Positions 19,791 through 28,796 of a stretch of DNA of 64,000 nt are shown one piece after another. Below the pieces are notes generated by a model. That model saw only the letters and a list, made by a program, of their open reading frames with translations, had not been told where the DNA came from and did not search any database. Positions within the stretch are counted from its first letter, which is position 1. Each line of letters starts with the position of its first letter. The DNA is from JANWVO01 sp037446555 (GTDB lineage: Bacteria > Acidobacteriota > Terriglobia > Bryobacterales > Bryobacteraceae), in assembly GCA_037446555.1 (NCBI GenBank), contig JBBIIK010000012.1:14626-78625 (forward strand). The letters run 5' to 3'. Made by a program: the position numbers and the translations under genes.

Positions 19791-21014
19791 CTACTTCTTC
19801 TCCTTGCCGTTCGGCTTCGCCTTGCCCCCTTTGCTGGGCTTCGCCGCGTTCTTTCCGCTCTGCTTCGCCGGCGCCGCTGCCTGCCCGCCCTGGCTTTGCG
19901 CCGCTCCCGAAGCCTCCTGTCCGCCCGCCTGCTGCGCGCTCTGCCGCGCGTCCGGCAGCGTGTCCAGCGCCGTGCTCGATGCCGGCGTTTCGGTCGAAAG
20001 CGTCACATCCGTCACCCCGCCCTCGGCCGCCGCGGGCACGCTCGGCGGCAGGCCCGGCCGCAGCCGCTCCATCGCCGGTTGCCCGCTCTTCGCCGCACGG
20101 CTCACGTCCGGCGCCTTGGAGAACGGCCCCCACATCCTTGCCAACAGCCCCTTCTTCGCCGCGTTCTCCAGTTCGTACTTCATCCGCGCATACGCCACGG
20201 GATCAGGCTCCGGGATCTCCGCCTCCATCTCTTCCAGCTTCTGTTTGGCCTGCTCCACCAGCGGGCTCAGCGGATACTCGCGCACAATTCTCTGGTACGT
20301 CGCGATCCCCTTTTGCCGGAACCGCGGCCCCATCCGCAGATAACTGTCGCCCAGCCGCCACAGCGCCTGGTCCGCCCCGCTGTAAAGCGGGTAGTGGTCC
20401 GCCAGCGTCTGCAAACGGTTCGACACTGCGCTCAAGGAGCCCTTCTGGTGATAAAACGCCCCCACGCGGTATTCGCCCTCGCTCAGCACCTCCTGGATCT
20501 CCCGCAGCTTCTGGGCCGCCATCGGCGCGAACCGCGAATTCGGGAACTGCGTCAGCACCTGCCGGCACTCCTCTTCCGCCCGCAGCGCGTGCGTCGAGTC
20601 CCGGTCCGGCTTTTCCATTTGCCGGTAGTGGATGTCGCAGATCTTCATCTGCGCCTCGGCCGACTCCTCCAGCGTCGGGTAGAACAGGATGAAGTCCTTG
20701 TATTCGGCCTCGGCCTGCGCCAGCGCATGCGAGCCCCCTTCGCGCATCCACGAGTCGGCGATCGCCAGCTTCGCCTTCGCCATGAACTCCGACGTGTCGT
20801 AGGTGTTCATTAGCGTGTTCAGCGTCAGTCGCGCCACCTCGTACCGGCCCTTTTCGATGTCCTTGACCGCCTTGTCGAACAGGATCTTGTCCGGCTGCTG
20901 CGTGTCCTGCGTGATCGGATTCTCGTAGCGCTTGCCGCGGCAGCCGCCCGCCACGACCAGCGCGGCCAGCGCCGCCGCCAGCATCCACGCCTGCACTGTC
21001 TTGAGTCCCGTCAT
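19791..21014 (-). CDS. bamD: BamD-type outer membrane assembly lipoprotein
   Basis: A 407-residue predicted lipoprotein: a leader ending LVVAGGC gives a lipid-modified Cys, followed by tetratricopeptide-like helices (about 30-270) with motifs such as YEVARLTLNTLMNTYDTSEF and ECRQVLTQFPNSRFAPMAAQ. This is the BamD/YfiO arrangement, the BAM complex subunit on the periplasmic face of the outer membrane. The last ~130 residues are unlike E. coli BamD (245 aa), being low-complexity and ending in lysine/glycine repeats. The ATG at 21014 is chosen over an upstream Arg-rich extension because it begins the signal peptide. Confidence 0.88.
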   Translation of the reverse strand: MTGLKTVQAWMLAAALAALVVAGGCRGKRYENPITQDTQQPDKILFDKAVKDIEKGRYEVARLTLNTLMNTYDTSEFMAKAKLAIADSWMREGGSHALAQAEAEYKDFILFYPTLEESAEAQMKICDIHYRQMEKPDRDSTHALRAEEECRQVLTQFPNSRFAPMAAQKLREIQEVLSEGEYRVGAFYHQKGSLSAVSNRLQTLADHYPLYSGADQALWRLGDSYLRMGPRFRQKGIATYQRIVREYPLSPLVEQAKQKLEEMEAEIPEPDPVAYARMKYELENAAKKGLLARMWGPFSKAPDVSRAAKSGQPAMERLRPGLPPSVPAAAEGGVTDVTLSTETPASSTALDTLPDARQSAQQAGGQEASGAAQSQGGQAAAPAKQSGKNAAKPSKGGKAKPNGKEKK

Positions 21015-21057
21015 CTTCCCGTTCACCTCTTGTCGTCTGCCCAGTCTCCGGCGCTGC

Positions 21058-21732
21058 CTATGCCCGGCGGGCCAGCGCCTTCTCCGCCGCATCCCGCATC
21101 GCAGCGATCGCCTCGACCGGATCGGGCGCGCCCAGCACGCTGGTGCCTGCCACCACCCAGTCCACGCCGGCCTCGGCCACCATACCTACATTATCCACCG
21201 TCACGCCCCCGTCGATCTCGATGGCGAACTCCAGCCCCTGCCGCGCCCTCCACTGCCGCAACGCCCGCGCCTTGTCCAGCACATACGGGATGAACTTCTG
21301 CCCCCCGTATCCGGGATTCACACTCATCAGAAGCACATAATCCACCAGCGGCAGCACGTGCTCCAGCGTTCCCACCGGCGTCGCCGGATTCAACACCACC
21401 CCCGCCTGTGCCCCTTCCGCCTGAATTGCCCTCACCGTCCGGTCCAGATGCGGGCACGCCTCCACATGCACTGACACCAGATCCGCTCCCGCCTCCACAA
21501 ACCGCGCCGCGTACCGGTCCGCGTCCGCGATCATCAAGTGCACGTCGAATTGCAGCCGCGTCTTCTTCCTCAGCGACTCCAGCACCGGCAGCCCGAACGA
21601 AATATTCGGCACAAAGTGGCCGTCCATCACGTCGAAATGCAGCATCCGCGCCCCGCCCGCGCTCACCTGCTCGATCTGCTCCCCCAGCCGTGTGAAGTCG
21701 GCCGCCAGCAAGGACGGTAGGATCTCGATCAT
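21058..21732 (-). CDS. rpe: Ribulose-phosphate 3-epimerase
   Basis: A 224-residue TIM barrel interconverting ribulose-5-phosphate and xylulose-5-phosphate in the pentose phosphate pathway. It begins EILPSLLAADFTRLGEQI, and has the metal/catalytic residues in LHFDVMDGHFVPN, FDVHLMI and AIEIDGGVT, plus the phosphate-binding MSVNPGYGGQKF and VAGTSVLG. Length is normal. It starts 12 bases after rsmB, a pairing also common in other bacteria, and is followed by bamD after 43 bases. Confidence 0.96.
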   Translation of the reverse strand: MIEILPSLLAADFTRLGEQIEQVSAGGARMLHFDVMDGHFVPNISFGLPVLESLRKKTRLQFDVHLMIADADRYAARFVEAGADLVSVHVEACPHLDRTVRAIQAEGAQAGVVLNPATPVGTLEHVLPLVDYVLLMSVNPGYGGQKFIPYVLDKARALRQWRARQGLEFAIEIDGGVTVDNVGMVAEAGVDWVVAGTSVLGAPDPVEAIAAMRDAAEKALARRA

Positions 21733-21744
21733 CTCCAGGCTCTC

Positions 21745-22797
21745 TCACTCTATCACGGCCGCGAAAAATCCGTCCCCGCGATCCCGCCCTGGCACGCGCA
21801 GCACCGTCCGCTTCACTCGCCCGCCCGCCACGCGCTCCACAACCTCCTCGTTCTCCTCTCGCTCCAGCGAGCACGTCGCATACACCAGCCGCCCGCCCGG
21901 CTTCAGGCACCGCAGCGCCTCCCTCAGGATCGCCTCCTGCCTCCGCGCCTGCCGCGCGATCTCGTTTTCGGTGACGCGCCACCGGATCTCCGGGTTCCGC
22001 CCCAGCGTCCCGGTGCCTGTGCATGGCGCATCCACAAGCACCTTGTCGAACACCGCCGCAAACGGCAGCCCTTCGTCCACCCGCGCCTGCACGCGCGGAC
22101 ACTCCGCCAGCAGCCCCCGCAGCCTCTTCCAGCTCGCATCGCACGCCACCACGCGCGCCCCGCCCGCCAGCGCCTGCCTCGTCTTGTTGCCCGGTGCCGC
22201 GCACACGTCCAGCGTCCGCTCCCCCGCCTTCAGTTCCAGCAGCGGCACGATCGCCTGCGCCCCCTCGTCCATCGGCAGCCCTTCCAGCTCCGCACGCTCC
22301 GGCGCCTCCAGCGCCGCCCGCGCCGCGCGCAACGCATCCTCCTCTCCCAGCCGCCGCTTCCACCTCTCCAGCAGCCATCCGGGCATCGAATACTCCAGCT
22401 CCTCGCTCTCCCATCTGTCCGGCAACCGCGGCAGCCGCCGCAGCACAGCGTTCACAAATCCTGCAGCGTACCTTCGCCCCGCCTGCTTCACCATCTCCAC
22501 GCTCTCCCCCACTGCCGCATGCGCCGGCACGCGGCTCAAATACCGCAACTGGTACGCCCCCGTCCGCAGCGCCCGCAGCACCTCCGCATCCATCTCCTCC
22601 ACCCGCCGCGACGACGCCCGCCCGATCAGCCAGTCCAGTTGCGCGCGCCTCCGCAGTACCCCATACACGATTTCCGTCGCGAGCCCCGCATCCCGGCTTT
22701 CCAGTCCCCGCGCCGCCTCCAGCAGCGCCTCGTCGCTCTTCGCTCCGCGTTCCACGCGCTGGAGCACTTCCCACACCGTCCTTCGCGCCGGGCTCAC
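21745..22797 (-). CDS. rsmB: 16S rRNA m5C967 methyltransferase (RsmB/Sun)
   Basis: A 350-residue enzyme: an N-terminal NusB-like helical domain (WEVLQRVERGAKSDEALLE to about 130) and a C-terminal SAM methyltransferase domain. The latter has the SAM motif DVCAAPGNKTRQAL, the catalytic VDAPCTGTGTLGRNPE and the second cysteine in YATCSLEREENEE. E. coli RsmB (429 aa) is somewhat longer. The start is taken as GTG at 22797 (TTG at 22803 is possible); the large open frame that continues upstream is a shadow of the divergent gene. First gene of a six-gene minus-strand operon. Confidence 0.93.
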   Translation of the reverse strand: MSPARRTVWEVLQRVERGAKSDEALLEAARGLESRDAGLATEIVYGVLRRRAQLDWLIGRASSRRVEEMDAEVLRALRTGAYQLRYLSRVPAHAAVGESVEMVKQAGRRYAAGFVNAVLRRLPRLPDRWESEELEYSMPGWLLERWKRRLGEEDALRAARAALEAPERAELEGLPMDEGAQAIVPLLELKAGERTLDVCAAPGNKTRQALAGGARVVACDASWKRLRGLLAECPRVQARVDEGLPFAAVFDKVLVDAPCTGTGTLGRNPEIRWRVTENEIARQARRQEAILREALRCLKPGGRLVYATCSLEREENEEVVERVAGGRVKRTVLRVPGRDRGDGFFAAVIE

Positions 22798-22815
22798 AAA
22801 CAATACAATAAAAAC
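22798..22815. promoter_or_regulatory. Very short A/T-rich divergent gap between rsmB and the ttcA-like gene
   Basis: Only 18 bases, largely A and T (AAACAATACAATAAAAAC), separate two divergent genes that both seem to use non-ATG starts (GTG and TTG). No Shine-Dalgarno sequence precedes either start. Each promoter must therefore extend into the neighbour's coding sequence, or the transcripts are leaderless. Confidence 0.45.
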
Positions 22816-23619
22816 TTGGAGCTCGAAAAAGCCATCCTGCGCCGCGTCGGACAGGCCGTTGCGCGCTTTCGGATGATCCGCGACGGCGACCGTGTCGCTG
22901 TAGGCTTCTCCGGCGGCAAGGATTCCTTCGCCCTCCTGTCCTCGCTTCTTCTGCTCCAGAGACGCGCTCCCGTCCGCTTCTCTCTTTGCGCCTTCACCAT
23001 CGATCAGGGCAAGTTCCTCGCTCCGATTGAGCCTTTCCGGCAGTGGATGCTCGATCACGGCATCCCCTGGACCCTTCGGGCCGACAACCCCTCCCTCCGC
23101 CTGCTCTCCGATCAGCCCGATCACGGCTGCGACCTCTGCAGCCGCTTCCGCCGCCGCGCTGTCTACGCGCTCGCCCGCGAGCTTGGCGCCAACGTCATCG
23201 CTCTCGGCCACACGGCCGACGACCTCTGCGAGTCCTTCCTCCGCAACGCCATGTTCACCGGGCGCCTCGCCGCCCTGCCCCCAGTCGTCTGGTCCCGCCG
23301 CCGCGAGTTCCGCCTCATCCGCCCGCTTCTTTACGTCACGGAAGACCTGACCCGGGCATGGGCGCAAGCCTCCTCCGCGCCTGTCATCCCTTGCGGCTGC
23401 TCCCTGAAAACCGGCACCGTCCGCCGCTCCCTCCGCTCCATCCTCGACGAACTTCAGCAGCAGCACCCTCACCTGAAGTCCACTCTGCTCAATGCCCTTG
23501 GAAACATCGAAACCAGCCGCCTTCTCGATCCCCGGTTCTTCCAGCCCGAAGAGGAAGCCCCCGGGCCCGCATCCTCTCCACTGCCCGTCCTCCATGATCC
23601 GGCTTTCACAGAACTGTAA
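22816..23619 (+). CDS. TtcA-like tRNA 2-thiocytidine synthetase (PP-loop ATPase)
   Basis: A ~267-residue member of the TtcA family, which thiolates cytidine 32 in some tRNAs using ATP and an iron-sulfur cluster. The PP-loop SGGKDSFALL lies near residue 34, the CxxC of the cluster in GCDLCSRFRRR, and a further Cys pair in IPCGCSLKTGTVRR, which replaces the IPCNLCG-type motif of E. coli. The preceding ALGHTADDLCESFLRNAMF is the adenylation-site region. TTG at 22816 is proposed as start because homology to TtcA extends to that point; upstream codons overlap rsmB. The very end (after 225) is proline-rich and not family-like. Confidence 0.8.
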   Translation: MELEKAILRRVGQAVARFRMIRDGDRVAVGFSGGKDSFALLSSLLLLQRRAPVRFSLCAFTIDQGKFLAPIEPFRQWMLDHGIPWTLRADNPSLRLLSDQPDHGCDLCSRFRRRAVYALARELGANVIALGHTADDLCESFLRNAMFTGRLAALPPVVWSRRREFRLIRPLLYVTEDLTRAWAQASSAPVIPCGCSLKTGTVRRSLRSILDELQQQHPHLKSTLLNALGNIETSRLLDPRFFQPEEEAPGPASSPLPVLHDPAFTEL

Positions 23620-23718
23620 TCCATTCCCCGTTGACCGCGACCGCGGTTCATTTGCGATAATTCAGTTTCCCCCCGCGGCATGCTGCCTGCGCCGCGTGGC
23701 GGAAGATCGGCAACGCAC

Positions 23719-24333
23719 ATGAGAATTCTGCCGCGTACCGAAAAGTTCTTCCACTTCTTCATCGAGCAGGCCGGCCTCATCCTCCAGGCCGCCCAGACCT
23801 TCCGCGAGGCCGTCGAAGACGGGCCTTCCATCATGCACGAGGCCGAGGTCGCCATCGCCCGCCTTGAACAAAAGGGCGACGAGATCATCCACGAGGTCTT
23901 CACACGCCTTAACCAGACTTTCATCACCCCCATCGACCCTGAAGACATCCACTCGCTCGCCTCCCACATGGACGACGTCCTCGACGCCCTCGAAGAAGCC
24001 GCCCACTGCATCGTCGCCTACAAGATCCCCAAGATCCCCACGCCCGTCATCGAGGTCAGCCGCATCCTCGAAAACTGCGCCGTCGTCCTCCAGAAAGCCT
24101 TCGCGGCCCTCGCCGAAGACAAACCCCTGCTCGAGCACGCCATCGAGATCAACCGGCTCGAAGATCAGGCCGATCACCTCATCCGCGCTGCCATCGCTGA
24201 CCTCTTCGAGCAGGAAAAAGATCCCATCACCCTCATCAAGCTCAAGGAGATCTACGAGTATCTCGAATCGGCCACCGACTACTGCGAAGACGTCGCCGAC
24301 GCCCTCCAGAACGTCATCGTCAAGAACGGCTGA
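23719..24333 (+). CDS. DUF47/PhoU-like Pit accessory protein
   Basis: A 204-residue all-helical cytoplasmic protein of the DUF47 family (PhoU-related). It begins LPRTEKFFHFFIEQAGLI and has the repeated acid/His-containing helices LEQKGDEIIHEVFTRLNQTF and ITPIDPEDIHSLASHMDDVLD. Genes of this family almost always sit directly before a Pit phosphate transporter, as here (12 bases), and are thought to regulate it. The ATG at 23719 is chosen because conservation starts there. Confidence 0.92.
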   Translation: MRILPRTEKFFHFFIEQAGLILQAAQTFREAVEDGPSIMHEAEVAIARLEQKGDEIIHEVFTRLNQTFITPIDPEDIHSLASHMDDVLDALEEAAHCIVAYKIPKIPTPVIEVSRILENCAVVLQKAFAALAEDKPLLEHAIEINRLEDQADHLIRAAIADLFEQEKDPITLIKLKEIYEYLESATDYCEDVADALQNVIVKNG

Positions 24334-24345
24334 CCACCCCGCGTC

Positions 24346-25386
24346 ATGGATTCTGTCCTTCTCCTGGTCTCCTTTATCGTCCTCGTCGCGCTCGTCTTCG
24401 ATTTCATCAACGGTTTCCATGACGCCGCCAACTCCGTCGCCACCATCGTCGCCACCCGCGTCCTCTCCCCGTTTCAGGCGGTCCTCTGGGCCGCGTTCTG
24501 GAACTTCATCGCCGCTATTCCGCTCCTCTTCTTTCACGAAGCGGGCGTCGCCAAAACCGTCGGCGCCGGCATGGTCGACATCAAGCTCGTCACTGAGATG
24601 GTCGTCCTCGCCGGTCTGATCGGCGCCATCTTCTGGAACCTCTTCACCTGGTACTACGGGCTCCCCTCCAGTTCCTCGCACGCCTTGATCGGCGGCTACG
24701 CCGGCGCCACCATGGCCAGAGTCGGCCTCACCCGCGGCTGGCTCTCCGTCTTCGATGCAATCGTCCCCGCCGGCTGGCTTTCCACCATCCTCTTCATCTT
24801 CCTCGCGCCCTTGATCGGCCTCTCCCTCGGCTACCTCCTCATGGTTCTGATCTTTTGGCTCTTCCGGCACTCCTCGCCCCGTCGCCTGGACGTCTGGTTC
24901 CGGCGCCTCCAGCTCCTGAGTTCCGGTCTGTTCAGCTATTCCCACGGCGCCAACGATGCCCAAAAAACCATGGGCATCATCACGAGCGTCCTCGTAGCCG
25001 CTGGCTACCTCCAGACCTTCGAAGTCCAGTGGTGGGTCGTGCTTTCCGCCCACGCCGCCATCGCCCTCGGCACTATGAGCGGCGGCTGGCGCATCGTCCA
25101 CACCATGGGCGCGCGCCTCACGCGCCTCAAACCCCGCGGCGGCTTCTGCGCCGAAACCGCTGGCGCCATCGCCATCCTCTTCCCCACCTACCTCAAAGTT
25201 CCCGTCTCCACCACCCACGTCATCACCGGCGCCATCGCCGGCGTCGGCTCCATCCAGCGGCTCAAGGCCGTCCGATGGGGACTCGCCACCAACATCCTCT
25301 GGGCATGGATCCTCACCATCCCCATGTCCGCCCTCGTCGGCGCCTTCAGCTTCCTCCTCATCTTCTGGCTCACCGGTGGAGCCTGA
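24346..25386 (+). CDS. pit: PiT-family inorganic phosphate transporter
   Basis: A 346-residue membrane protein that would bring in phosphate (as metal-phosphate) with protons. Both halves show the PiT signature: FINGFHDAANSVATIVATRV near residue 18 and YSHGANDAQKTMGIITS near residue 200, plus PSSSSHALIGGYAGA and PVSTTHVITGAIAGV. Around ten transmembrane helices are visible. It lies between its DUF47 partner (12 bases) and a PhoR-like kinase (four bases), so the three should form one transcript. Confidence 0.95.
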   Translation: MDSVLLLVSFIVLVALVFDFINGFHDAANSVATIVATRVLSPFQAVLWAAFWNFIAAIPLLFFHEAGVAKTVGAGMVDIKLVTEMVVLAGLIGAIFWNLFTWYYGLPSSSSHALIGGYAGATMARVGLTRGWLSVFDAIVPAGWLSTILFIFLAPLIGLSLGYLLMVLIFWLFRHSSPRRLDVWFRRLQLLSSGLFSYSHGANDAQKTMGIITSVLVAAGYLQTFEVQWWVVLSAHAAIALGTMSGGWRIVHTMGARLTRLKPRGGFCAETAGAIAILFPTYLKVPVSTTHVITGAIAGVGSIQRLKAVRWGLATNILWAWILTIPMSALVGAFSFLLIFWLTGGA

Positions 25387-25390
25387 ACCC

Positions 25391-27163
25391 ATGCCGGGCC
25401 GCACCCCCACCATCCGCAGCCCCCTCTTCCGCAAACTCCTCATCGGCGCCTCCGCCCTCGTCCTCGCCATGGGCGGACTCACCGACCTCCTCATGTCCCG
25501 CTTCGCACGGCAGAGCGAGGAGTCCGCCGTCCAGCGCTCCCTGCATGCCTCCGCGCGCCTCCTCGCCCGTGAACTCGAATCCCTCCACGCCCCCGAACTC
25601 TCCTCATGGGTCCGCCGCAACGACGCTCTCCTGTCCGCCCGCATCACCGTCGTCGCCTCGGATGGCGCGGTTCTCGCCGAATCCCGGCGCGAACCCGGCT
25701 CCATGGAAAACCACGCCACGCGCCCCGAAATCCGGGACGCCTTCCGCAGCGGCCTTGGCGTCGCCAAACGCCACTCCACCACCGTCAACACCGACTTCCT
25801 TTACCTCGCCCTCCCCGCCCGCCTCGCCAGCGGCCAGCCCGTCCTCCTCCGGCTCGCCGCGCCCGTCGCCGCCATCGACTCCGCCGTCGCCGCCAACCGC
25901 TCCCGTATCCTTCGCGCTACCCTCTTGTTCGCCCTCGCTGTTCTTGCGGCCGCCTATTTCTTCACACGCTCCCTCACTCGCCGCATCCACCACATCCAGT
26001 CCGCCGCCGAGAACCTCGCCGCCGGCCGCTTCGATGCCGCTCCGCTGCCCCCGGATGCCGGCCACGACGAACTCGGCGCCCTCGCCGCCTCTCTCCATCG
26101 CATGGCCGGCAATCTCCTTGAAATGGTCGATCTCGTCCGCAACGAGTCCGCCCGCCGCGAGGCCATCCTCTCCAGCATGCGCGAAGGCGTCCTCGCCGTC
26201 GATTCCTCCCTTCGCATCACCTTCTGCAATCAGGCGTTCCTCGACGCCGTCGCCGCCCCTTCCAACCCCTCCCCGGGCGCCCCCCTCGAACAAATCGCTC
26301 CCGATCCCGCCCTCCTCGATCCCCTCTGGCAGGCCCTCGAACAAGCCCAGACCGTCCGCGCCAAGGTCTCCTTCCCCGCCAACCCCGGACGCAGCTACGA
26401 ACTCTGGGCCAAACCCCTCGAACTTAACCGCCAGCAAGGCGTCCTCGCCATCCTCCACGACGTCACCGAAATTGAACGCCTCGAACGCGTCCGCCGCGAC
26501 TTCGTCGCCAACGTCTCCCACGAACTCCGCACCCCTCTCGCCGCCATCAGCGGCTACGCCGAAACGCTGCTCGACGGCGCCATCGACGACTCGCTCCACA
26601 ACCGCCGCTTCCTCGAAATCATCCGCTCCAACGCCATCCGCCTCAACAATATCGCCTCCGACTTGCTCGTGCTGTCCGATCTCGAACAGCAACGCCCTGC
26701 CCAGGAGTCCGCCGAACCCGTCCCCCTCCAGCCCGTCATCGACACCGTCGTCCGCACCGTCGAGTCCGCCGCCCGCCTCCGCCGCATCCGCATCTCCGCC
26801 TCCCCCGCACCCTTCGCCGTCCGCGCCCTCCGCTTCCGCCTCGAACAGGCTCTCGTCAACCTCGTCGACAACGCCGTCAAATTCAGCCCGGAAGACTCCG
26901 ACGTCTGCATCGATGCCGCCAGCAACGGCAACATGATCGAAATCCACGTCATCGATCACGGCATCGGCATCCCCGAAGAAGACCTCCCCCGCATCTTCGA
27001 GCGTTTCTACCGCGTCGATAAAGCCCGCTCCCGCGAAGCCGGCGGCACCGGCCTCGGCCTCTCCATCGTCAAACACATCGCCGAACTGTTCGGCGGCAGC
27101 GTCCGCGTTTCCAGCCGCCTCGGCAAAGGCTCCGCCTTCACTCTCTCTCTCCCCGCCGCATGA
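25391..27163 (+). CDS. PhoR-like membrane sensor histidine kinase
   Basis: A 590-residue kinase. TM1 (about 15-35), a ~150-residue extracytoplasmic sensor, TM2 (about 175-195), a HAMP region (SLTRRIHHIQSAAENLAAGR), a PAS domain, then HisKA with His377 in VSHELRTPLAAISGY and HATPase with NLVDNAVKFSP, DHGIGIPEEDLPRIFERFYR and GGTGLGLSIVKHI. This is the architecture of PhoR, and the gene follows DUF47-pit, pointing to phosphate. No response regulator gene adjoins it. The ATG at 25391 has GGTGGAG in front; an ATG five codons earlier overlaps the pit stop. Confidence 0.9.
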   Translation: MPGRTPTIRSPLFRKLLIGASALVLAMGGLTDLLMSRFARQSEESAVQRSLHASARLLARELESLHAPELSSWVRRNDALLSARITVVASDGAVLAESRREPGSMENHATRPEIRDAFRSGLGVAKRHSTTVNTDFLYLALPARLASGQPVLLRLAAPVAAIDSAVAANRSRILRATLLFALAVLAAAYFFTRSLTRRIHHIQSAAENLAAGRFDAAPLPPDAGHDELGALAASLHRMAGNLLEMVDLVRNESARREAILSSMREGVLAVDSSLRITFCNQAFLDAVAAPSNPSPGAPLEQIAPDPALLDPLWQALEQAQTVRAKVSFPANPGRSYELWAKPLELNRQQGVLAILHDVTEIERLERVRRDFVANVSHELRTPLAAISGYAETLLDGAIDDSLHNRRFLEIIRSNAIRLNNIASDLLVLSDLEQQRPAQESAEPVPLQPVIDTVVRTVESAARLRRIRISASPAPFAVRALRFRLEQALVNLVDNAVKFSPEDSDVCIDAASNGNMIEIHVIDHGIGIPEEDLPRIFERFYRVDKARSREAGGTGLGLSIVKHIAELFGGSVRVSSRLGKGSAFTLSLPAA

Positions 27164-27206
27164 TCCCTGTCTTTTTCCACTCCCTGGAGTTACCCTGAAA
27201 TCATTC

Positions 27207-28796
27207 ATGCGCCTCGGCATCGACTTCGGCACCACTCGCATTGTCGCCGCCGCCGCCGACCGCGGCAACTATCCCGTCATCTCTTTCGATTGCCCCGACG
27301 GCGCCGCCCGCGAGTGGGCGCCCCCGCTCATCGCCCTCCACGACGGGAAGCGCCTCTATGGCTGGGACGCCTGGGCCGCCCAGGGCGCCGACGGCGCTAC
27401 CATCCTCCGCTCCATCAAACGCGTCCTCTCCTGCTCCGGCCCCGAGACCCTCGTCGAACTCGCCGGCCAGACCATCCGCCTCGCTACCCTCCTCGAAGAA
27501 CTCCTCGCCTGGCTCCACAACGCCCTTCTGCATTCCTCCTCTCTGCCCCGCCGCGGCCCAGGCGCCCTCGAGGTCCTCCTTGGAGTCCCCGCCAACGCCA
27601 ACTCCAACCAGCGCTTTCTCACCACCGAGGCCTTCCGCGCCGCGGGCTTCCACGTCCTCGGCCTCCTCAACGAACCCTCCGCCGCCAGCATCGAGTTCTC
27701 CCACCGCCTCGGCTCCGCCGGTCTGTCCGCCCCCCAGCGCATTCTCGTCTACGACCTCGGCGGCGGCACGTTCGATGCCTCCCTCGTCTTCCGCGACGGC
27801 GACTCCCACATCGTCGAGGCCACAGAAAGCATTCCCACCCTTGGCGGCGACGACTTCGACGACGTCCTCACTACCCTCGCCCTCGAAAAAGCCGGACTCG
27901 CCTCCGAACGCGACTCCCTCTCGCAGGCCGAAGAGTTCCTCCTCCTCGAAGAGTGCCGCGAGAAGAAGGAGTCCCTCCACCCCAACACCCGCCGCCTCAT
28001 GGTCGACCTCGACCGCGTCCGCCCCGGCTGGCCCGTCACCCCGGTTCCCGTCGCCGACTTCTACGATCAGCTCTCGCCCCTCGTCGAGGAAACTCTCCAC
28101 GCCACTGCCGACCTCCTCGACCGCGCTCCGGCCTCCACGCCCGTCACCCTCTACGTCACCGGAGGCGCCAGCGAACTGCCTCTGGTCAGCCGCATGCTCC
28201 GCGAACGCTTCGGCCGCCGCGTCCGCCGCTCCGCTTACACCCGCGCCGCCACCGCCATCGGCCTGGCCATCCAGGCCTCCTCTCAGGCCCCCGCCCTCCT
28301 GCGCGAACGCTTCACCCGCTTCTTCGGCGTCTGGCGCGAGGCCGAAGAGGGCCGCGTCATCGTCTTCGATCCCCTCTTCGAACAGGGCCTCGAACTGCCC
28401 GCCCCCGGCGCCCCGCCACTCACCCGCACGCGCCGCTACTTCCCCGCCCACAACATCGGCCACTTCCGCTACCTCGAGTGTTCGCACCGCGCCACATCTG
28501 GCGAACCCGCCGGTGATATTACCCCTTGGGACGAAATCCGCTTCCCCTTCGACCCCCGCCTCGCCTCCGTCGCCGACCTCCGCAACATTCCTGTTGAGCG
28601 CAGCACCGAAGCCTCCCGCCAGCTCATCGAGGAAAGCTACTCGGTCGACTCCGGCGGCTCCGTTACCGTTGTCATCTCCAACCTCACCGCCGGCTACCGC
28701 CGCGAATACCGCCTTGGCCAGTGGGCCTCCGCCCAGAAGACGATCCGCCGCACCTCCCCTTCCTCCCGCACACGCAAACGCTCCGCTTCCCGCTGA
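27207..28796 (+). CDS. Hsp70-family (DnaK-like) protein without standard C-terminal domain
   Basis: A 529-residue protein with the Hsp70 ATPase fold: the phosphate-1 motif GIDFGTTRIVAA at residue 4, YDLGGGTFDASL near 192 and VTGGASELPLVSRML near 316. The rest (after about 370) is shorter than the DnaK substrate domain and ends in a serine/arginine-rich tail without the EEVD-like or helical lid. Such shortened Hsp70s occur in several environmental phyla with unknown clients. It follows the PhoR-like kinase by 43 bases and may be the last gene of the phosphate unit. No dnaJ or grpE is near. Confidence 0.85.
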   Translation: MRLGIDFGTTRIVAAAADRGNYPVISFDCPDGAAREWAPPLIALHDGKRLYGWDAWAAQGADGATILRSIKRVLSCSGPETLVELAGQTIRLATLLEELLAWLHNALLHSSSLPRRGPGALEVLLGVPANANSNQRFLTTEAFRAAGFHVLGLLNEPSAASIEFSHRLGSAGLSAPQRILVYDLGGGTFDASLVFRDGDSHIVEATESIPTLGGDDFDDVLTTLALEKAGLASERDSLSQAEEFLLLEECREKKESLHPNTRRLMVDLDRVRPGWPVTPVPVADFYDQLSPLVEETLHATADLLDRAPASTPVTLYVTGGASELPLVSRMLRERFGRRVRRSAYTRAATAIGLAIQASSQAPALLRERFTRFFGVWREAEEGRVIVFDPLFEQGLELPAPGAPPLTRTRRYFPAHNIGHFRYLECSHRATSGEPAGDITPWDEIRFPFDPRLASVADLRNIPVERSTEASRQLIEESYSVDSGGSVTVVISNLTAGYRREYRLGQWASAQKTIRRTSPSSRTRKRSASR

